NCBI RefSeq assembly: GCF_026151205.1
Contig: NC_087076.1
Coordinates: 6,562,902 to 6,626,901, forward strand
From: Bolinopsis microptera
Lineage: Eukaryota > Ctenophora > Tentaculata > Lobata > Bolinopsidae
Reading direction: 5' to 3'
Length of the DNA: 64,000 nucleotides
Below, one piece after another: positions 39,460-49,387 of the stretch (position 1 is the first letter of the stretch; the number at the start of each line of letters is the position of its first letter). The notes beneath the pieces are model-generated. The model was not told the origin of the DNA, did not search any database, and saw only the letters and a list, made by a program, of their open reading frames with translations. The position numbers and the translations under genes were made by a program.

Positions 39460-42400
39460 TCACGGGTTCACAAACCCGGTGTTAGCATTATACCTGATCT
39501 TAGGTTTTGAACTCAACCTCCCCGAGCGTCTAACTGGCTCCTGACTACTGATCTGAGTGTTTGGTTGTGTCGGTTGGTTACTAGTCACGACTGGCGATCC
39601 TTCTCTACTTGGACCCGGCTGCTGCCCCACTGTTATTACAGGTTGTTCAATATTCCTCGGCTCAGTGTTTCTTTCTGGTATCTCAATTTGCTGCTTCTGT
39701 AACTCGATTACTGGCACTAACCGTTTCTTCATCGCCTCTACATGTTTCTTTATGATCCTACCCTTGTAGTTCACATCATACCACAATGATTCTCCGTGTC
39801 TTTTTTCAATCGTTGCTGGTTCGTACTCTTTCCGAGTGTCAGGTCGAACCCATACTGTTTGTTTCTCCTCAAATACACGTTCGTTTCTTCTACTGTCAAC
39901 AACTTTCTGTTCATTATCAACATTTAGTCTCTCCGCTTCCATCTGATCACTGGGTCTGAGGTGATGTAACTTAGATCGTAAAGTTCGTCCGTACATCATT
40001 ACTGATGGTGGTTGCTTAGTTACAGAGTGTGGAGTATTCCTATATGCCATTAGGAAGTTAGCGAGATTTAAATCTAAATCCTTAGACTTTTCGTACATCT
40101 TTTTCATCGCTGACTTAAAACTCTGGACAAACCGTTCGCAGCTTCCGTTACTCCTCGGGGAGTATGATGGGCACAAAACATGTCTTATCTGATTCTTCTT
40201 TAGGAAGTTCTTGAATTCTTCACTGATAAATTGCGGTCCGTTATCGCTGACTAGAACCCAAGGTACCCCTGTTCTTGAAAATACTCTTCTCATTGCTTTT
40301 ATCGTAGCTGGCGCAGTAGTGTTATGAGACATCTTGATAACTTCCGGCCATTTTGAGTAAGTATCGTACATCAGTAACCAATAGTTATTTTGGAATTCTC
40401 CAGCGAAGTCCACATGTACTCGTTGCCAGGGTCTTGTTGATTTAACCCAGGGATGGTCGATGACTTTTGGTAACTTTTTCCCGTGTTTTTGGCAGGATGC
40501 ACATGCTTTAACTAAAATCTCTATATCTTGGTCTATTCCTGGCCACCACACATAGCTTCTAGCCAGGCTTTTCATTCCAGTCATCCCTACATGTGTAAGG
40601 TGTAGCATCTTAAGAACCTCTGCTCTTAGTTTATGTGGAATGATTACACGATTTCCCCATGTGATACATCTTTTTTCAGTCGTGAGTTGGTTCTTTCTGT
40701 CGTACATGGCTTTCATCTCCTTGTGATCTTTGTCTATCTTTTCCGGCCAGCCATCTACAATGTACATCGCTATCTTGCTCAGAATAATGTCTTTGGATGT
40801 CTCCCGGGCAACTTCTTTTGCATCTATCAGTGCGTCCTCCATGGTCAAAGAAAATGCCTCTTCACATTCGTTTGGCTCGTCCACATGAATGACTTTTTTC
40901 GGGAATCTGGACATTACATCAGCATTAGCATGCTCTTTTGTATTTCTGTATACTATGTTATAATCGTAATTTTGTAACAGCAGTGCATATCTGGATAATC
41001 TGTTCGCCGTCATCTCTGGAATGCCTCTCTTAGGTCCAAATATATGTACTAACGGTTGGTGATCCGTCACTAGTTCAAAGTGTCTTCCATACAGATACAT
41101 ATGAAACCTTTTTATAGCCCAGACTATCCCTAAAGCTTCTTTGTCAATCTGGCTATATTTTTTCTCAGCATTCGATAATGTCCTTGAAATAAATTCAACC
41201 GGACGTTCATTTGTTCCATCATCATCTATGTGTGACAATACAGCTCCCAAACCCACGCTGCTTGCGTCTGTATCCAGCTTCAAACGTTTCAGCGGGTTGT
41301 AGAACGTCAATACTCTGTCAGAACAAAGTAATTTCTTTAATTCTTCGAAGGCTTTCTGTTCAGTCTTTGTCCATCGCCATTCAACTTCAGTCTTTCTCAA
41401 CTCGTCCAATGGAGCGATTATTGTCGACAAATCTGGTAGATACTTGCGATAATACCCAACTGCTCCCAGAAATGCTACTAAATTTTTCACATTTTCAGGT
41501 GCCTGTACTTTTAACAGATCGTCTATCTTGCTGTTGACTGGTGACATACCATGCTTGTTCACCTTGTGTCCTAGATAAATCACTTCTTCATGCATCAGCT
41601 TAGATTTATTCAGTCTGCATCTGAAACCGTTTGCTTCCAGTCTTCTCACAACTTTATTCAGATTATCTAAGTGCTCTTTATCGTTCTTTCCTGATATTAA
41701 AATGTCGTCTATCCTACAGCAAACCATAGGTATACCCCGTAGTACATTGTCCATCAGATTCTGAAAGATTGCTGCGCTGCTATTTATTCCATACGGCAAG
41801 CGCGTCCACACATACTGTCCCATATGCGTATTCATCGTCGTGATGAGTTGATCTTCTGCTGATAGCTCCACGTTATTGTACGCTTGTTTTATGTCTATGA
41901 CTGAGAACTTTTCTCCTCCTGAAACGCTTGCAAAACATTCTTCTGTAGTTGGTAACGGGTGATGTTTCATTTCCAATAGTTTGTTGACTGCTTTAAAGTC
42001 TCCACAGATTCTCACACCGTCTCCTTTTTTCACTGGCATAACTGGAGTTCCCCATGGACTTTCTTTTACTTTCTTCAAGATTCCTTGTTTCACCATGTTG
42101 TCTAACTCCTTTTCCAGTAAGTCTTTAATAGCAAAAGGTACTGCTCTTGATTTCTGCGTCACAGGTCTGCTTCCCTCCTTCAATTGGAATTGCACTTTAT
42201 AGTTCTTTACTAGACCTAGCTCATCTTTGAAGATGTCACTGGACATTATCTCTTGTACTGTCCGTGTCTTTGTTGGTGTTCCAGGATCGGTTTCGTCGTC
42301 CACACTAACAAAATTTCTCAACTGATGTATTTCAGGATCAGTCTCTTCGTCCCCACATCGTTGTCCAGTTTTAAACTCTCTCTTGGCGATATCTGTCACT

Positions 42401-43500
42401 GGTTCTGATTCCATAACTCCCAACACGTTCACTGTTTGTACTCCTTCTCGAGTCTCAGGAAATTCTCCTTTTTGTGCGCTACAGTTTCCATCAGTTCTCA
42501 CCAGTTTAACCTCTCTTGCTGGTCTCTGTCCAACTTCTGCTGTTTGGCCCTGTGTTCTCGTTACTAACTTTTCTAACCAGTTTTCACCACAAAACTCTGT
42601 AATCCAAGAGCGTCCAAACAGTGCTGGAAAGTGATTATCCACCACATACAGTTCCAACCCTTTCACAATCTGGTTGTTTATCGCCACTTCCACAACTGCT
42701 TTACCGCATACCTGCTGGTATTGACCATTCGCCACACGCAGTTGTTTATCACTACTTTTCAACTTAAACTCCACACCAGCTTTCTTCAGCATCTCTCTAC
42801 TGCACACAGATACACTTGATCCACTGTCAAACTCCATCAGACACTCTCGGCGATTGATCCAAACCTTGATCAGGGGTCTAGAATCACGCAAAAAGTTCAC
42901 GTTATCGAAGTAAACAGTGTTATCATGCAAAAACCTGTTATCATGCAAAATAATGTTATTGTCATGCAAATCAACATGCGAATCATCATGCAAATTACTA
43001 CCATACAGAACACTATTATCATCATCCTGAATTTTAGAATCATCAATACTTGTCAGGTTGTTGCCCAAATTTGAAGATTTTTGAAACAAAACATTTAACT
43101 GGTCATCTAAACTTACGGATTTCTCCGACAATTCACAATAGTAAATATTTCGACTCACAAACTGTTCTGTGTCCTGGTTTGAATCGCTGTTTGAATCGCT
43201 GTTGTTGCAGTCTGTTGATACATGATGTGTAGATTTACCACTCTGTTTCCAGGACTTGCGTTTCGTCTTCTTACGGCAGTCCTTAGCAGTATGATACAAT
43301 TCACCACAGTTGAAACATTTAGTATAGCAGTCCTTGGTTGCATGCGATTTGAGTTTGCATTTATTGCATCTTGTCTCCTGATTGGAACTTCCCTGTGAAG
43401 ATTTCCCTTGAGACTTCTTGCTGATCTGTACCTTATGTACAGTTTGCTGGGAGTTTTTAATCATTGCAGCCTCTGATTTAGATCTGTCCATTGCCACCAC
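39460..43500 (-). CDS. pol: Gypsy pol polyprotein
   Basis: A 1,346-residue open frame with the Ty3/Gypsy domain order. Two CCHC knuckles come first (CNKCKLKSHATKDC and CFNCGELYHTAKDC, residues 40-75), followed by an aspartic protease (LMEFDSGSSVSVCS, about 222). The reverse transcriptase contains LPYGINSSAAIF and the catalytic segment CRIDDILIS. RNase H follows (LKLDTDASSVGLGAV). The integrase has an HHCC zinc module (HLTHVG ... CASCQ) and the DD35E core (VHVDFAG, VLVSDNGPQF, PYSPRSNG-like). The reverse-transcriptase motif reads RIDD where nearly all relatives have an aromatic residue (YxDD), which could affect activity. Open frame may begin upstream of Met 43500, in continuity with gag. The C-terminus is a Pro/Gln-rich tail. 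Confidence 0.93.
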   Translation of the reverse strand: MVAMDRSKSEAAMIKNSQQTVHKVQISKKSQGKSSQGSSNQETRCNKCKLKSHATKDCYTKCFNCGELYHTAKDCRKKTKRKSWKQSGKSTHHVSTDCNNSDSNSDSNQDTEQFVSRNIYYCELSEKSVSLDDQLNVLFQKSSNLGNNLTSIDDSKIQDDDNSVLYGSNLHDDSHVDLHDNNIILHDNRFLHDNTVYFDNVNFLRDSRPLIKVWINRRECLMEFDSGSSVSVCSREMLKKAGVEFKLKSSDKQLRVANGQYQQVCGKAVVEVAINNQIVKGLELYVVDNHFPALFGRSWITEFCGENWLEKLVTRTQGQTAEVGQRPAREVKLVRTDGNCSAQKGEFPETREGVQTVNVLGVMESEPVTDIAKREFKTGQRCGDEETDPEIHQLRNFVSVDDETDPGTPTKTRTVQEIMSSDIFKDELGLVKNYKVQFQLKEGSRPVTQKSRAVPFAIKDLLEKELDNMVKQGILKKVKESPWGTPVMPVKKGDGVRICGDFKAVNKLLEMKHHPLPTTEECFASVSGGEKFSVIDIKQAYNNVELSAEDQLITTMNTHMGQYVWTRLPYGINSSAAIFQNLMDNVLRGIPMVCCRIDDILISGKNDKEHLDNLNKVVRRLEANGFRCRLNKSKLMHEEVIYLGHKVNKHGMSPVNSKIDDLLKVQAPENVKNLVAFLGAVGYYRKYLPDLSTIIAPLDELRKTEVEWRWTKTEQKAFEELKKLLCSDRVLTFYNPLKRLKLDTDASSVGLGAVLSHIDDDGTNERPVEFISRTLSNAEKKYSQIDKEALGIVWAIKRFHMYLYGRHFELVTDHQPLVHIFGPKRGIPEMTANRLSRYALLLQNYDYNIVYRNTKEHANADVMSRFPKKVIHVDEPNECEEAFSLTMEDALIDAKEVARETSKDIILSKIAMYIVDGWPEKIDKDHKEMKAMYDRKNQLTTEKRCITWGNRVIIPHKLRAEVLKMLHLTHVGMTGMKSLARSYVWWPGIDQDIEILVKACASCQKHGKKLPKVIDHPWVKSTRPWQRVHVDFAGEFQNNYWLLMYDTYSKWPEVIKMSHNTTAPATIKAMRRVFSRTGVPWVLVSDNGPQFISEEFKNFLKKNQIRHVLCPSYSPRSNGSCERFVQSFKSAMKKMYEKSKDLDLNLANFLMAYRNTPHSVTKQPPSVMMYGRTLRSKLHHLRPSDQMEAERLNVDNEQKVVDSRRNERVFEEKQTVWVRPDTRKEYEPATIEKRHGESLWYDVNYKGRIIKKHVEAMKKRLVPVIELQKQQIEIPERNTEPRNIEQPVITVGQQPGPSREGSPVVTSNQPTQPNTQISSQEPVRRSGRLSSKPKIRYNANTGFVNP

Positions 43501-43523
43501 TTTTCTATACGCTCTCTCTAGTG

Positions 43524-44060
43524 TCAGTTGTTCGAAATCCTCTCCAATAGCAACTCCTGTGCTTCTGAGTTAACAATTCCCATTATAAATTGATCTAACA
43601 TTGAACTGCCGAAGTCTGTAAACTTGCATTTGACTGCCAGTTTTTTTAACCTCGCAACAAAGTCTGCTGTTTTCTCCGACTGCTTTTGGTGGCATTTGTA
43701 GAATCTGAATCGCTCTGCCAAAACAGTCGGTTTCGGGACCATGTGATTTATGAGAATTGTCTTCATCTCGAAATATGTAAGTTCGTTGACGTCATTTGGA
43801 GATGCTAAAGACGTAAGTAGGGAAAAGATTTCTGGATCAATGCTCGTTAAGAAGTGAGGTTTGATCGTTTGACATAGCTGATTATATTCCGCTAACAGTT
43901 GTGCATGCGCGGTTCGTTGCGCTTCATTCGGATTCTCTACTAACGGTTCCGGTTCAACCGGATAGGATTTTTGGGACTTGAGAAACCATGTGTACTGCTC
44001 GAACCAGTCTTCCGGCGCGCTGACTGTAGCGGTCAGAGGATAGGGGTAGGATTTTGTCAT
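43524..44060 (-). CDS. gag: Gypsy gag (capsid region)
   Basis: A frame beginning MTKSYPYPLTATVSAPEDWF, just inside the 5' LTR, encodes a retrotransposon capsid-like domain with the helical core (YNQLCQTIKPHFLTSIDP, FRFYKCHQKQSEKTADFVAR, KCKFTDFG). It ends at a TGA at about 43524 while gag-like homology continues in the pol frame. The junction at about 43530-43545 thus looks like a one-base loss that split a single gag-pol frame. Programmed frameshifting is the alternative, but no clear slippery site was seen. Nucleocapsid knuckles are encoded on the pol side. Confidence 0.85.
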   Translation of the reverse strand: MTKSYPYPLTATVSAPEDWFEQYTWFLKSQKSYPVEPEPLVENPNEAQRTAHAQLLAEYNQLCQTIKPHFLTSIDPEIFSLLTSLASPNDVNELTYFEMKTILINHMVPKPTVLAERFRFYKCHQKQSEKTADFVARLKKLAVKCKFTDFGSSMLDQFIMGIVNSEAQELLLERISNN

Positions 44061-44073
44061 ACTCGTCGCCAAT

Positions 44074-44178
44074 TGTAATAGCTCGCTTAGCTTGAACAAT
44101 GGATACACATAGCTGTTACTCTAATCAGAGGCTGAAGATAATATCATTAATAATACATAACATAAATAATACATAACA
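44074..44178 (-). repeat. 5' LTR of the Gypsy element
   Basis: Identical by reading to 38961-39065. It is followed on the coding strand by the primer-binding region and gag. Confidence 0.92.
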
Positions 44179-44442
44179 GTCACGTGATATCGATCCTGCA
44201 TTCTGATTCGCTCCAGGGCTGCATGTCTATAAATACCCACACACAGACCACTAAGTCAGTGACTTCTTAGTATGTTCTGATATTGTTACCTAGCAAGCTA
44301 GCAGTGGAAATTATTTCTTATGACCTCATATTCCGTTCTTTTTCTCTCGTCTTTTTAAACCATAACAATTTTGATGAGTTTCGAGATGGCCAGGCCTACT
44401 CTCATGCTGTCTATAGGTGATGATTAACTCTGAAAAACTAGG

Positions 44443-44953
44443 GACAACAGGAATTTCAATAGCATCAGATCCAGAGTCTGTGACTCTGTAAGTGTATCAC
44501 AAAGTTCTTCAGTATGCTGTTCGCGGTTTCTTTTTCACCCTTTTTCGACTTTACCATTTCTGTCGGTACAACCTAATTTATGTCGATATGATCCTTCAGC
44601 CGTTTTAACAAAACATGTTGGGATAGATCGATTAAAAATGAAATGCAATGTCCAAGAGGAGCTCTATAACCCTTTTAGTGCAATAGCTCAATAGGACTTT
44701 GGTAAAGTTTTGTGCTTCGTAGTTTCACAACGGTCTTTCCTCCCAACAAAGTAGTTCAGCAGTAGGAACGGTGATGTCATTACTATATTATAATTCAGAG
44801 AATGTACGACCGCCCACGTGCAAATTAGATGAAAATAAGAAGTTGCATAGTAACCATAGTAACGAGGGTTATTACACGCACGTGCACGTGCATTGTATCG
44901 TTTTGATCGTTTTTGTTGTTATTACGTTGTGTTCAGTGCGAGCTACATCTTAA
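44443..44953 (+). repeat. Repeat unit A, copy 1
   Basis: Begins GACAACAGGAATTTCAATAG and ends at TACATCTTAA before a 30-base G tract. It contains CACGTGCAAATTAGATGAAA and a CACGTGCACGTGCA palindrome. The second copy is at 46332-46846. Partial relatives lie near 48372-48560 and 48676-48890. Confidence 0.85.
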
Positions 44954-44954
44954 G

Positions 44955-44985
<31 letters not shown>

Positions 44986-46328
44986 AATGGATATTTTTTT
45001 GTGAAACTTGATTTCGAGATAGCAGTTGACCAACAAACTAGAACCAGTGACCGAACTTTTGAGGGGGTCCCGGACCCTAACCGCCAAACGGTGCCTGCGG
45101 GGCAGCCACGCCCATATTTGGTCCAAATTAGGCCCAATTTAGCCAAATACCCTGAACATGCCCAAAACCCAAATTTTAGGTGCTCTACTTGTAGCTAGTG
45201 GTCTCTTGAACTCGTATATGAAATTTCATCAAGATTGGACAAAAAATGACTGAGTTATGAGCCAAAAAACATATGCCCATATTTGGGCATACGCACCAAA
45301 TTTGGTAGATTTCGTCCCATAAATTGGTTAAATATCAATATTTTTCACTGAAACTTACTTTATATGAAAGGTAAGCCTAAACTAGATATTCTCTGTAAGT
45401 TATAGCTTTATATCTGTTTAAATGTGGATACTAAGGCGAAAAGACCACAAAAAATGAACTAAATTGCCCATATCTTGGTTCGCGATATTCGCGGAATTGA
45501 TCTCATTAAAATTGTAACAACTCGATCAGTTTTCAAAATTTTTCCATGAAATTTTCGGAATCGACTCGAAATCGCATTTCCACCTTAGTTTGAGAACAGA
45601 TTTTTGATTTAGGCCTCCAAAAAAATTTGGCGGCCAAATTCCAAAATTTTCCCGGAGAAATTCAGAATTTGGCCGCCAAATTTTTTTTGAGGCCTTAATC
45701 AAAAATCTGTTGTCAAACTAAGGTGGAAATGCGATTTCGAGTCGATCCCAAAAATTTCATGGAAAAATTTTGAAAACTGATTGAGTTGTTACAATTTTAA
45801 TGAGATCAATTCCGCGAATATCGCGAACCAAGATATGGGCAATTTAGTTCATTTTTTGTGGTCTTTTCGCCTTAGTATCCACATTTAAACAGATATAAAG
45901 CTATAACTTACAGAGAATATGTAGTTTAGGCTTACCTTTCATATAAAGTAAGTTTCAGTGAAAAATATTGATATTTGACCAATTTATGGGACGAAATCTA
46001 CCAAATTTGGTGCGTATGCCCAAATATGGGCATATGTTTTTTGGCTCATAACTCAGTCATTTTTTGTCCAATCTTGATGAAATTTCATATACGACTTCAA
46101 GAGACCACTAGCTACAAGTAGAGCACCTAAAATTTGGGTTTTGGGCATGTTCAGGGTATTTGGCTAAATTGGGCCTAATTTGGACCAAATATGGGCGTGG
46201 CTGCCCCGCAGGCACCGTTTGGCGGTTAGGGTCCGGGACCCCCTCAAAAGTTCGGTCACTGGTTCTAGTTTGTTGGTCAACTGCTATCTCGAAATCAAGT
46301 TTCACAAAAAAATATCCATTGGCCCCCC
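44954..46328. mobile_element. 1.35-kb long palindrome (foldback element)
   Basis: Arms of roughly 670 bp mirror each other about position 45652. The left arm runs from the G tract and CCAATGGATATTTTTTTGTG. The right arm returns to AAATATCCATTGGCCCCCC. The centre reads CCAAATTCCAAAATTTTCCC and has little spacer. A 65-codon frame in each arm has no recognisable content. There is no transposase. Confidence 0.88.
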
Positions 46329-46331
46329 AAT

Positions 46332-46846
46332 GACAACAGGAATTTCAATAGCATCAGATCCAGAGTCTGTGACTCTGTAAGTGTATCACTATGACTAAGT
46401 TCTTCAGTATGCTGTTCGGTTTCTTTTTCACCCTTTTTCGACTTTACCATTTCTGTCGGTACAACCTAATTTATGTCGATATGATCCTTCAGCCGTTTTA
46501 ACAAAACATGTTGAGATAGATCGATTAAAAATGAAATGCAATGTCCAAGAGGAGCTCTATAACCCTTTTAGTGCAATAGCTCAATAGGACTTTGGTAAAG
46601 TTTTGTGCTTCGTAGTTTCACAACGGTCTTTCCTCCCAACAAAGTAGTTCAGCAGTAGGAACGGTGATGTCATTACTATATTATAATTCAGAGAATGTAC
46701 GACCGCCCACGTGCAAATTAGATGAAAATAAGAAGTTGCATAGTAACCATAGTAACGAGGGTTATTACACGCACGTGCACGTGCATTGTATCGTTTTGAT
46801 CGTTTTTGTTGTTATTACGTTGTGTTCAGTGCGAGCTACATCTTAA
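46332..46846 (+). repeat. Repeat unit A, copy 2
   Basis: Nearly identical to 44443-44953, again ending at a G tract (46847-46871). Confidence 0.85.
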
Positions 46847-47598
46847 GGGGGGGGGGGGGGGGGGGGGGGGGCCAATGGATATTTTTTTGTGAAACTTGAT
46901 TTCGAGATAGCAGTTGACCAACAAACTAGAACCAGTGACCGAACTTTTGAGGGGGTCCCGGACCCTAACCGCCAAACGGTGCCTGCGGGGCAGCCACGCC
47001 CATATTTGGTCCAAATTAGGCCCAATTTAGCCAAATACCCTGAACATGCCCAAAACCCAAATTTTAGGTGCTCTACTTGTAGCTAGTGGTCTCCTGAACT
47101 CGTATATGAAATTTCATCAAGATTGGACAAAAAATGACTGAGTTATGAGCCAAAAAACATATGCCCATATTTGGGCATACGCACCAAATTTGGTAGATTT
47201 CGTCCCATAAATTGGTCAAATATCAATATTTTTCACTGAAACTTACTTTATATGAAAGGTAAGCCTAAACTACATATTCTCTGTAAGTTATAGCTTTATA
47301 TATGTTTAAATGTGGATACTAAGGCGAAAAGACCACAAAAAATGAACTAAATTGCCCATATCTTGGTTCGCGATATTCGCGGAATTGATCTCATTAAAAT
47401 TGTAACAACTCAATCAGTTTTCAAAATTTTTCCATGAAATTTTTGGGATCGACTCGAAATCGCATTTCCACCTTAGTTTGACAACAGATTTTTGATTAAG
47501 GCCTCAAAAAAAATTTGGCGGCCAAATTCTGAATTTCTCCGGGAAAATTTTGGAATTTGGCCGCCAAATTTTTTTGGAGGCCTAAATCAAAAATATAA
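46847..47598 (+). mobile_element. Truncated second copy of the palindromic element
   Basis: G tract, then one complete arm, the palindrome centre and only about 45 bp of the opposite arm. In this copy the centre is reversed relative to the full element (CTGAATTTCTCCGGGAAAAT), and the arm matches the inverted right arm of the full copy more closely than its left arm. Confidence 0.8.
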
Positions 47599-47837
47599 AA
47601 ATACTAGCTTCATCCCTGTTACCACGGGCTTCATAGTTCTTAATAAAATAGTTCTAAATAAAAGGATTGTACACAGATATCATTTGGTTAGCTGGACTTT
47701 CGTAAACTCAAGAAAGAGATCACGTCGATTAATATTTTATAATGGTAGTACACGATACAAATTTGAAATTTTGAAGTACATTTTTATGTATTTATGTTGT
47801 AATAGAATGATTGATATTTACCCACTATATTTCACAG

Positions 47838-48302
47838 GGTGGATTAGTCCAAAATTACAACAGAGCTACAGCCTAGAGTTAAGTCAAACCCTGGAACTAA
47901 AGACCACCATGAATCAGGTTGAAGCCCCCATAACCGTTTATTTTATTTTCCCCGAAGACGAAACTCAGTACATCAACTTCAAATGCACGGATCTTAATTC
48001 AAGCAGATGGATCCTCGTGATCCAACAATGCATGCCTGACTCGTGGGATGCGGCCCAGCCCCTGAATGGAGTTTCAAGTGACCAGATAAAAGTGTGGCGA
48101 ATCACCCGAACAGAGACCAGCTTGCTAGTGGAGTGCAATGGTGTGACTGTCCTTATCTTCAACTTCGCGAGTGACTACAAGGACGGTTTCTCAAGCTGTC
48201 ATAGCTTCTGGACTAGGCATTCCACAGCGATCAAGTTTAACTGGAGTGGCGGATTGTATAAAAACAACGGGCATTTGTCCATGAGAACAGCTGTATATAA
48301 GG
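47838..48302 (+). CDS. Extracellular-type exon with CNGV domain
   Basis: A 465-bp exon, phase 1 at both ends, with a strong acceptor (TATATTTCACAG) and donor GTATAT. The 155 residues include VEAPITVYFIFPEDETQYIN, the Trp-rich stretch SSRWILVIQQCMPDSWD, and VWRITRTETSLLVECNGVTV followed by FNFASDYKDGF. Four Cys and regular alternating hydrophobics suggest a disulfide-bonded beta-sandwich. The W-x-I ... L-x-V-x-C-N-G-V pattern recalls an extracellular module of marine invertebrate proteins that I cannot name. Phase agrees with the ShKT exons upstream (35655) and with the exons at 60.5 kb, so it may belong to the same gene. It is bounded by repeats on both sides. Confidence 0.6.
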
Positions 48303-49229
48303 GTATATATTTTGTTAACATTCATTAACTAATTTTGGTCTACAGCATTTTGGGTTGATATTATAATAAACCACGTGCAAATTAGGTTTTAAAAAAAGGT
48401 TGCAAAGTAACCATAGTAACGAGGGTTATTACACGCACGTGCACGTGAAATGATTATTCAACGTCATTTTGATCGGTTTTGTTGATGTTACGCTGTGTTT
48501 AAGTGTTTAGTACGAGCAACATTTTAATTGGCTGTATCTTCGGTTGTGTAGGATATTTTTTGAACTTACTAAAGTATAACTAACAAAAAATACTATTAGC
48601 TTCCTCCCTGTGACCATGGGTTTTCTAATTCTAGTCTTACTTATAATTCAGAGAATTCCCTTTGTATGTACAACTGCCCACGTGCAAATTAGATGAAAAA
48701 TAAGAAGTTGCATAATAACCATGGTAACGGTGTTCAAAAGCTCACGTGCACGTGCAAAGATTTGCGACCGGCATTTTGATCGGTTTTATCGAATTACGTT
48801 GTGTTCAGTGCGAGCTACATTTTAATCGGCTGTATCTTCGATTGGGATGAATATTTTTTGATGCGATAAAAACTGTCTACCTAAGAATACTATTAGTTTC
48901 CTCCCTGTGAGTGTGGCCACGGGCTTTCTAGTATTAATTATAAAGTTATAAACAATTTAAGCTCAATAATATTCATGTCATATTTTCTCTACTGAAATTT
49001 TTGTCTCTCTAAAATTAGTCGCCGAAAAATTTAGTCTCATGAAATTTGGATTACAACAATTTTAGTCAAAAGTTTGAACAACACGGACATTAAGTTTATG
49101 AAGAGATAATAATTTAATTATCTAAGATGTTTATCAAATAGAACCCGACCGACCGACCTGCCTTGTCTGTTCTATGACCGAAATATGATTAGTCATCACT
49201 TTCAGAATACGAGATACTAATAGTGGAGA
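48303..49229. repeat. Partial copies of repeat A-type sequence
   Basis: Two blocks (48372-48560 and 48676-48890) share ACGTGCAAATTAG, TAACCATAGTAACG or a variant, CACGTGCACGTG and GATCGGTTTT with repeat unit A. Each is followed by CTTCCTCCCTGTG-like text that also occurs at 47605. No gene was seen. Confidence 0.65.
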
Positions 49230-49387
49230 AAGGTACTGGTTCCAGTTTAGGAAGTGAATATGTCGGAATGTTCGTCCCAAGAGACACAGACGTATGCAGT
49301 AAGTATTTCCGAGTTCTTCAAACAGTTTCCAACGTTATGCTCTGAAGAAAAGGCTTCATAGGTGTTAGAGTTGGGAATGGTAATAAA

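Larger units (their letters stand above)
38961..44178 (-). mobile_element. Complete Ty3/Gypsy-type LTR retrotransposon with 105-bp LTRs
   Basis: Two LTRs (38961-39065 and 44074-44178), identical as read, flank a gag and pol region transcribed on the minus strand. A 5-bp target duplication GTCAC (38956-38960 and 44179-44183) proves insertion as a unit. On the coding strand the LTR starts TGTTATG and ends ATTACA. A purine tract GAAGGGAAGG directly precedes the 3' LTR, and TTGGCGACGAGTATGAC next to the 5' LTR is the likely primer-binding region. LTR identity implies recent insertion. It lies in a putative intron of the ShKT gene, in the antisense direction. Confidence 0.93.

Noticed and set aside
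40633-40977. 114-residue plus-strand ORF
   Set aside because: It is antisense to the Gypsy integrase/RNase H region.
44893-45198. 101-residue ORF with a poly-Gly run, repeated at 46.1 and 46.9 kb
   Set aside because: The Gly run is the G homopolymer and the rest is the arm of the palindromic element; no domain is recognisable.
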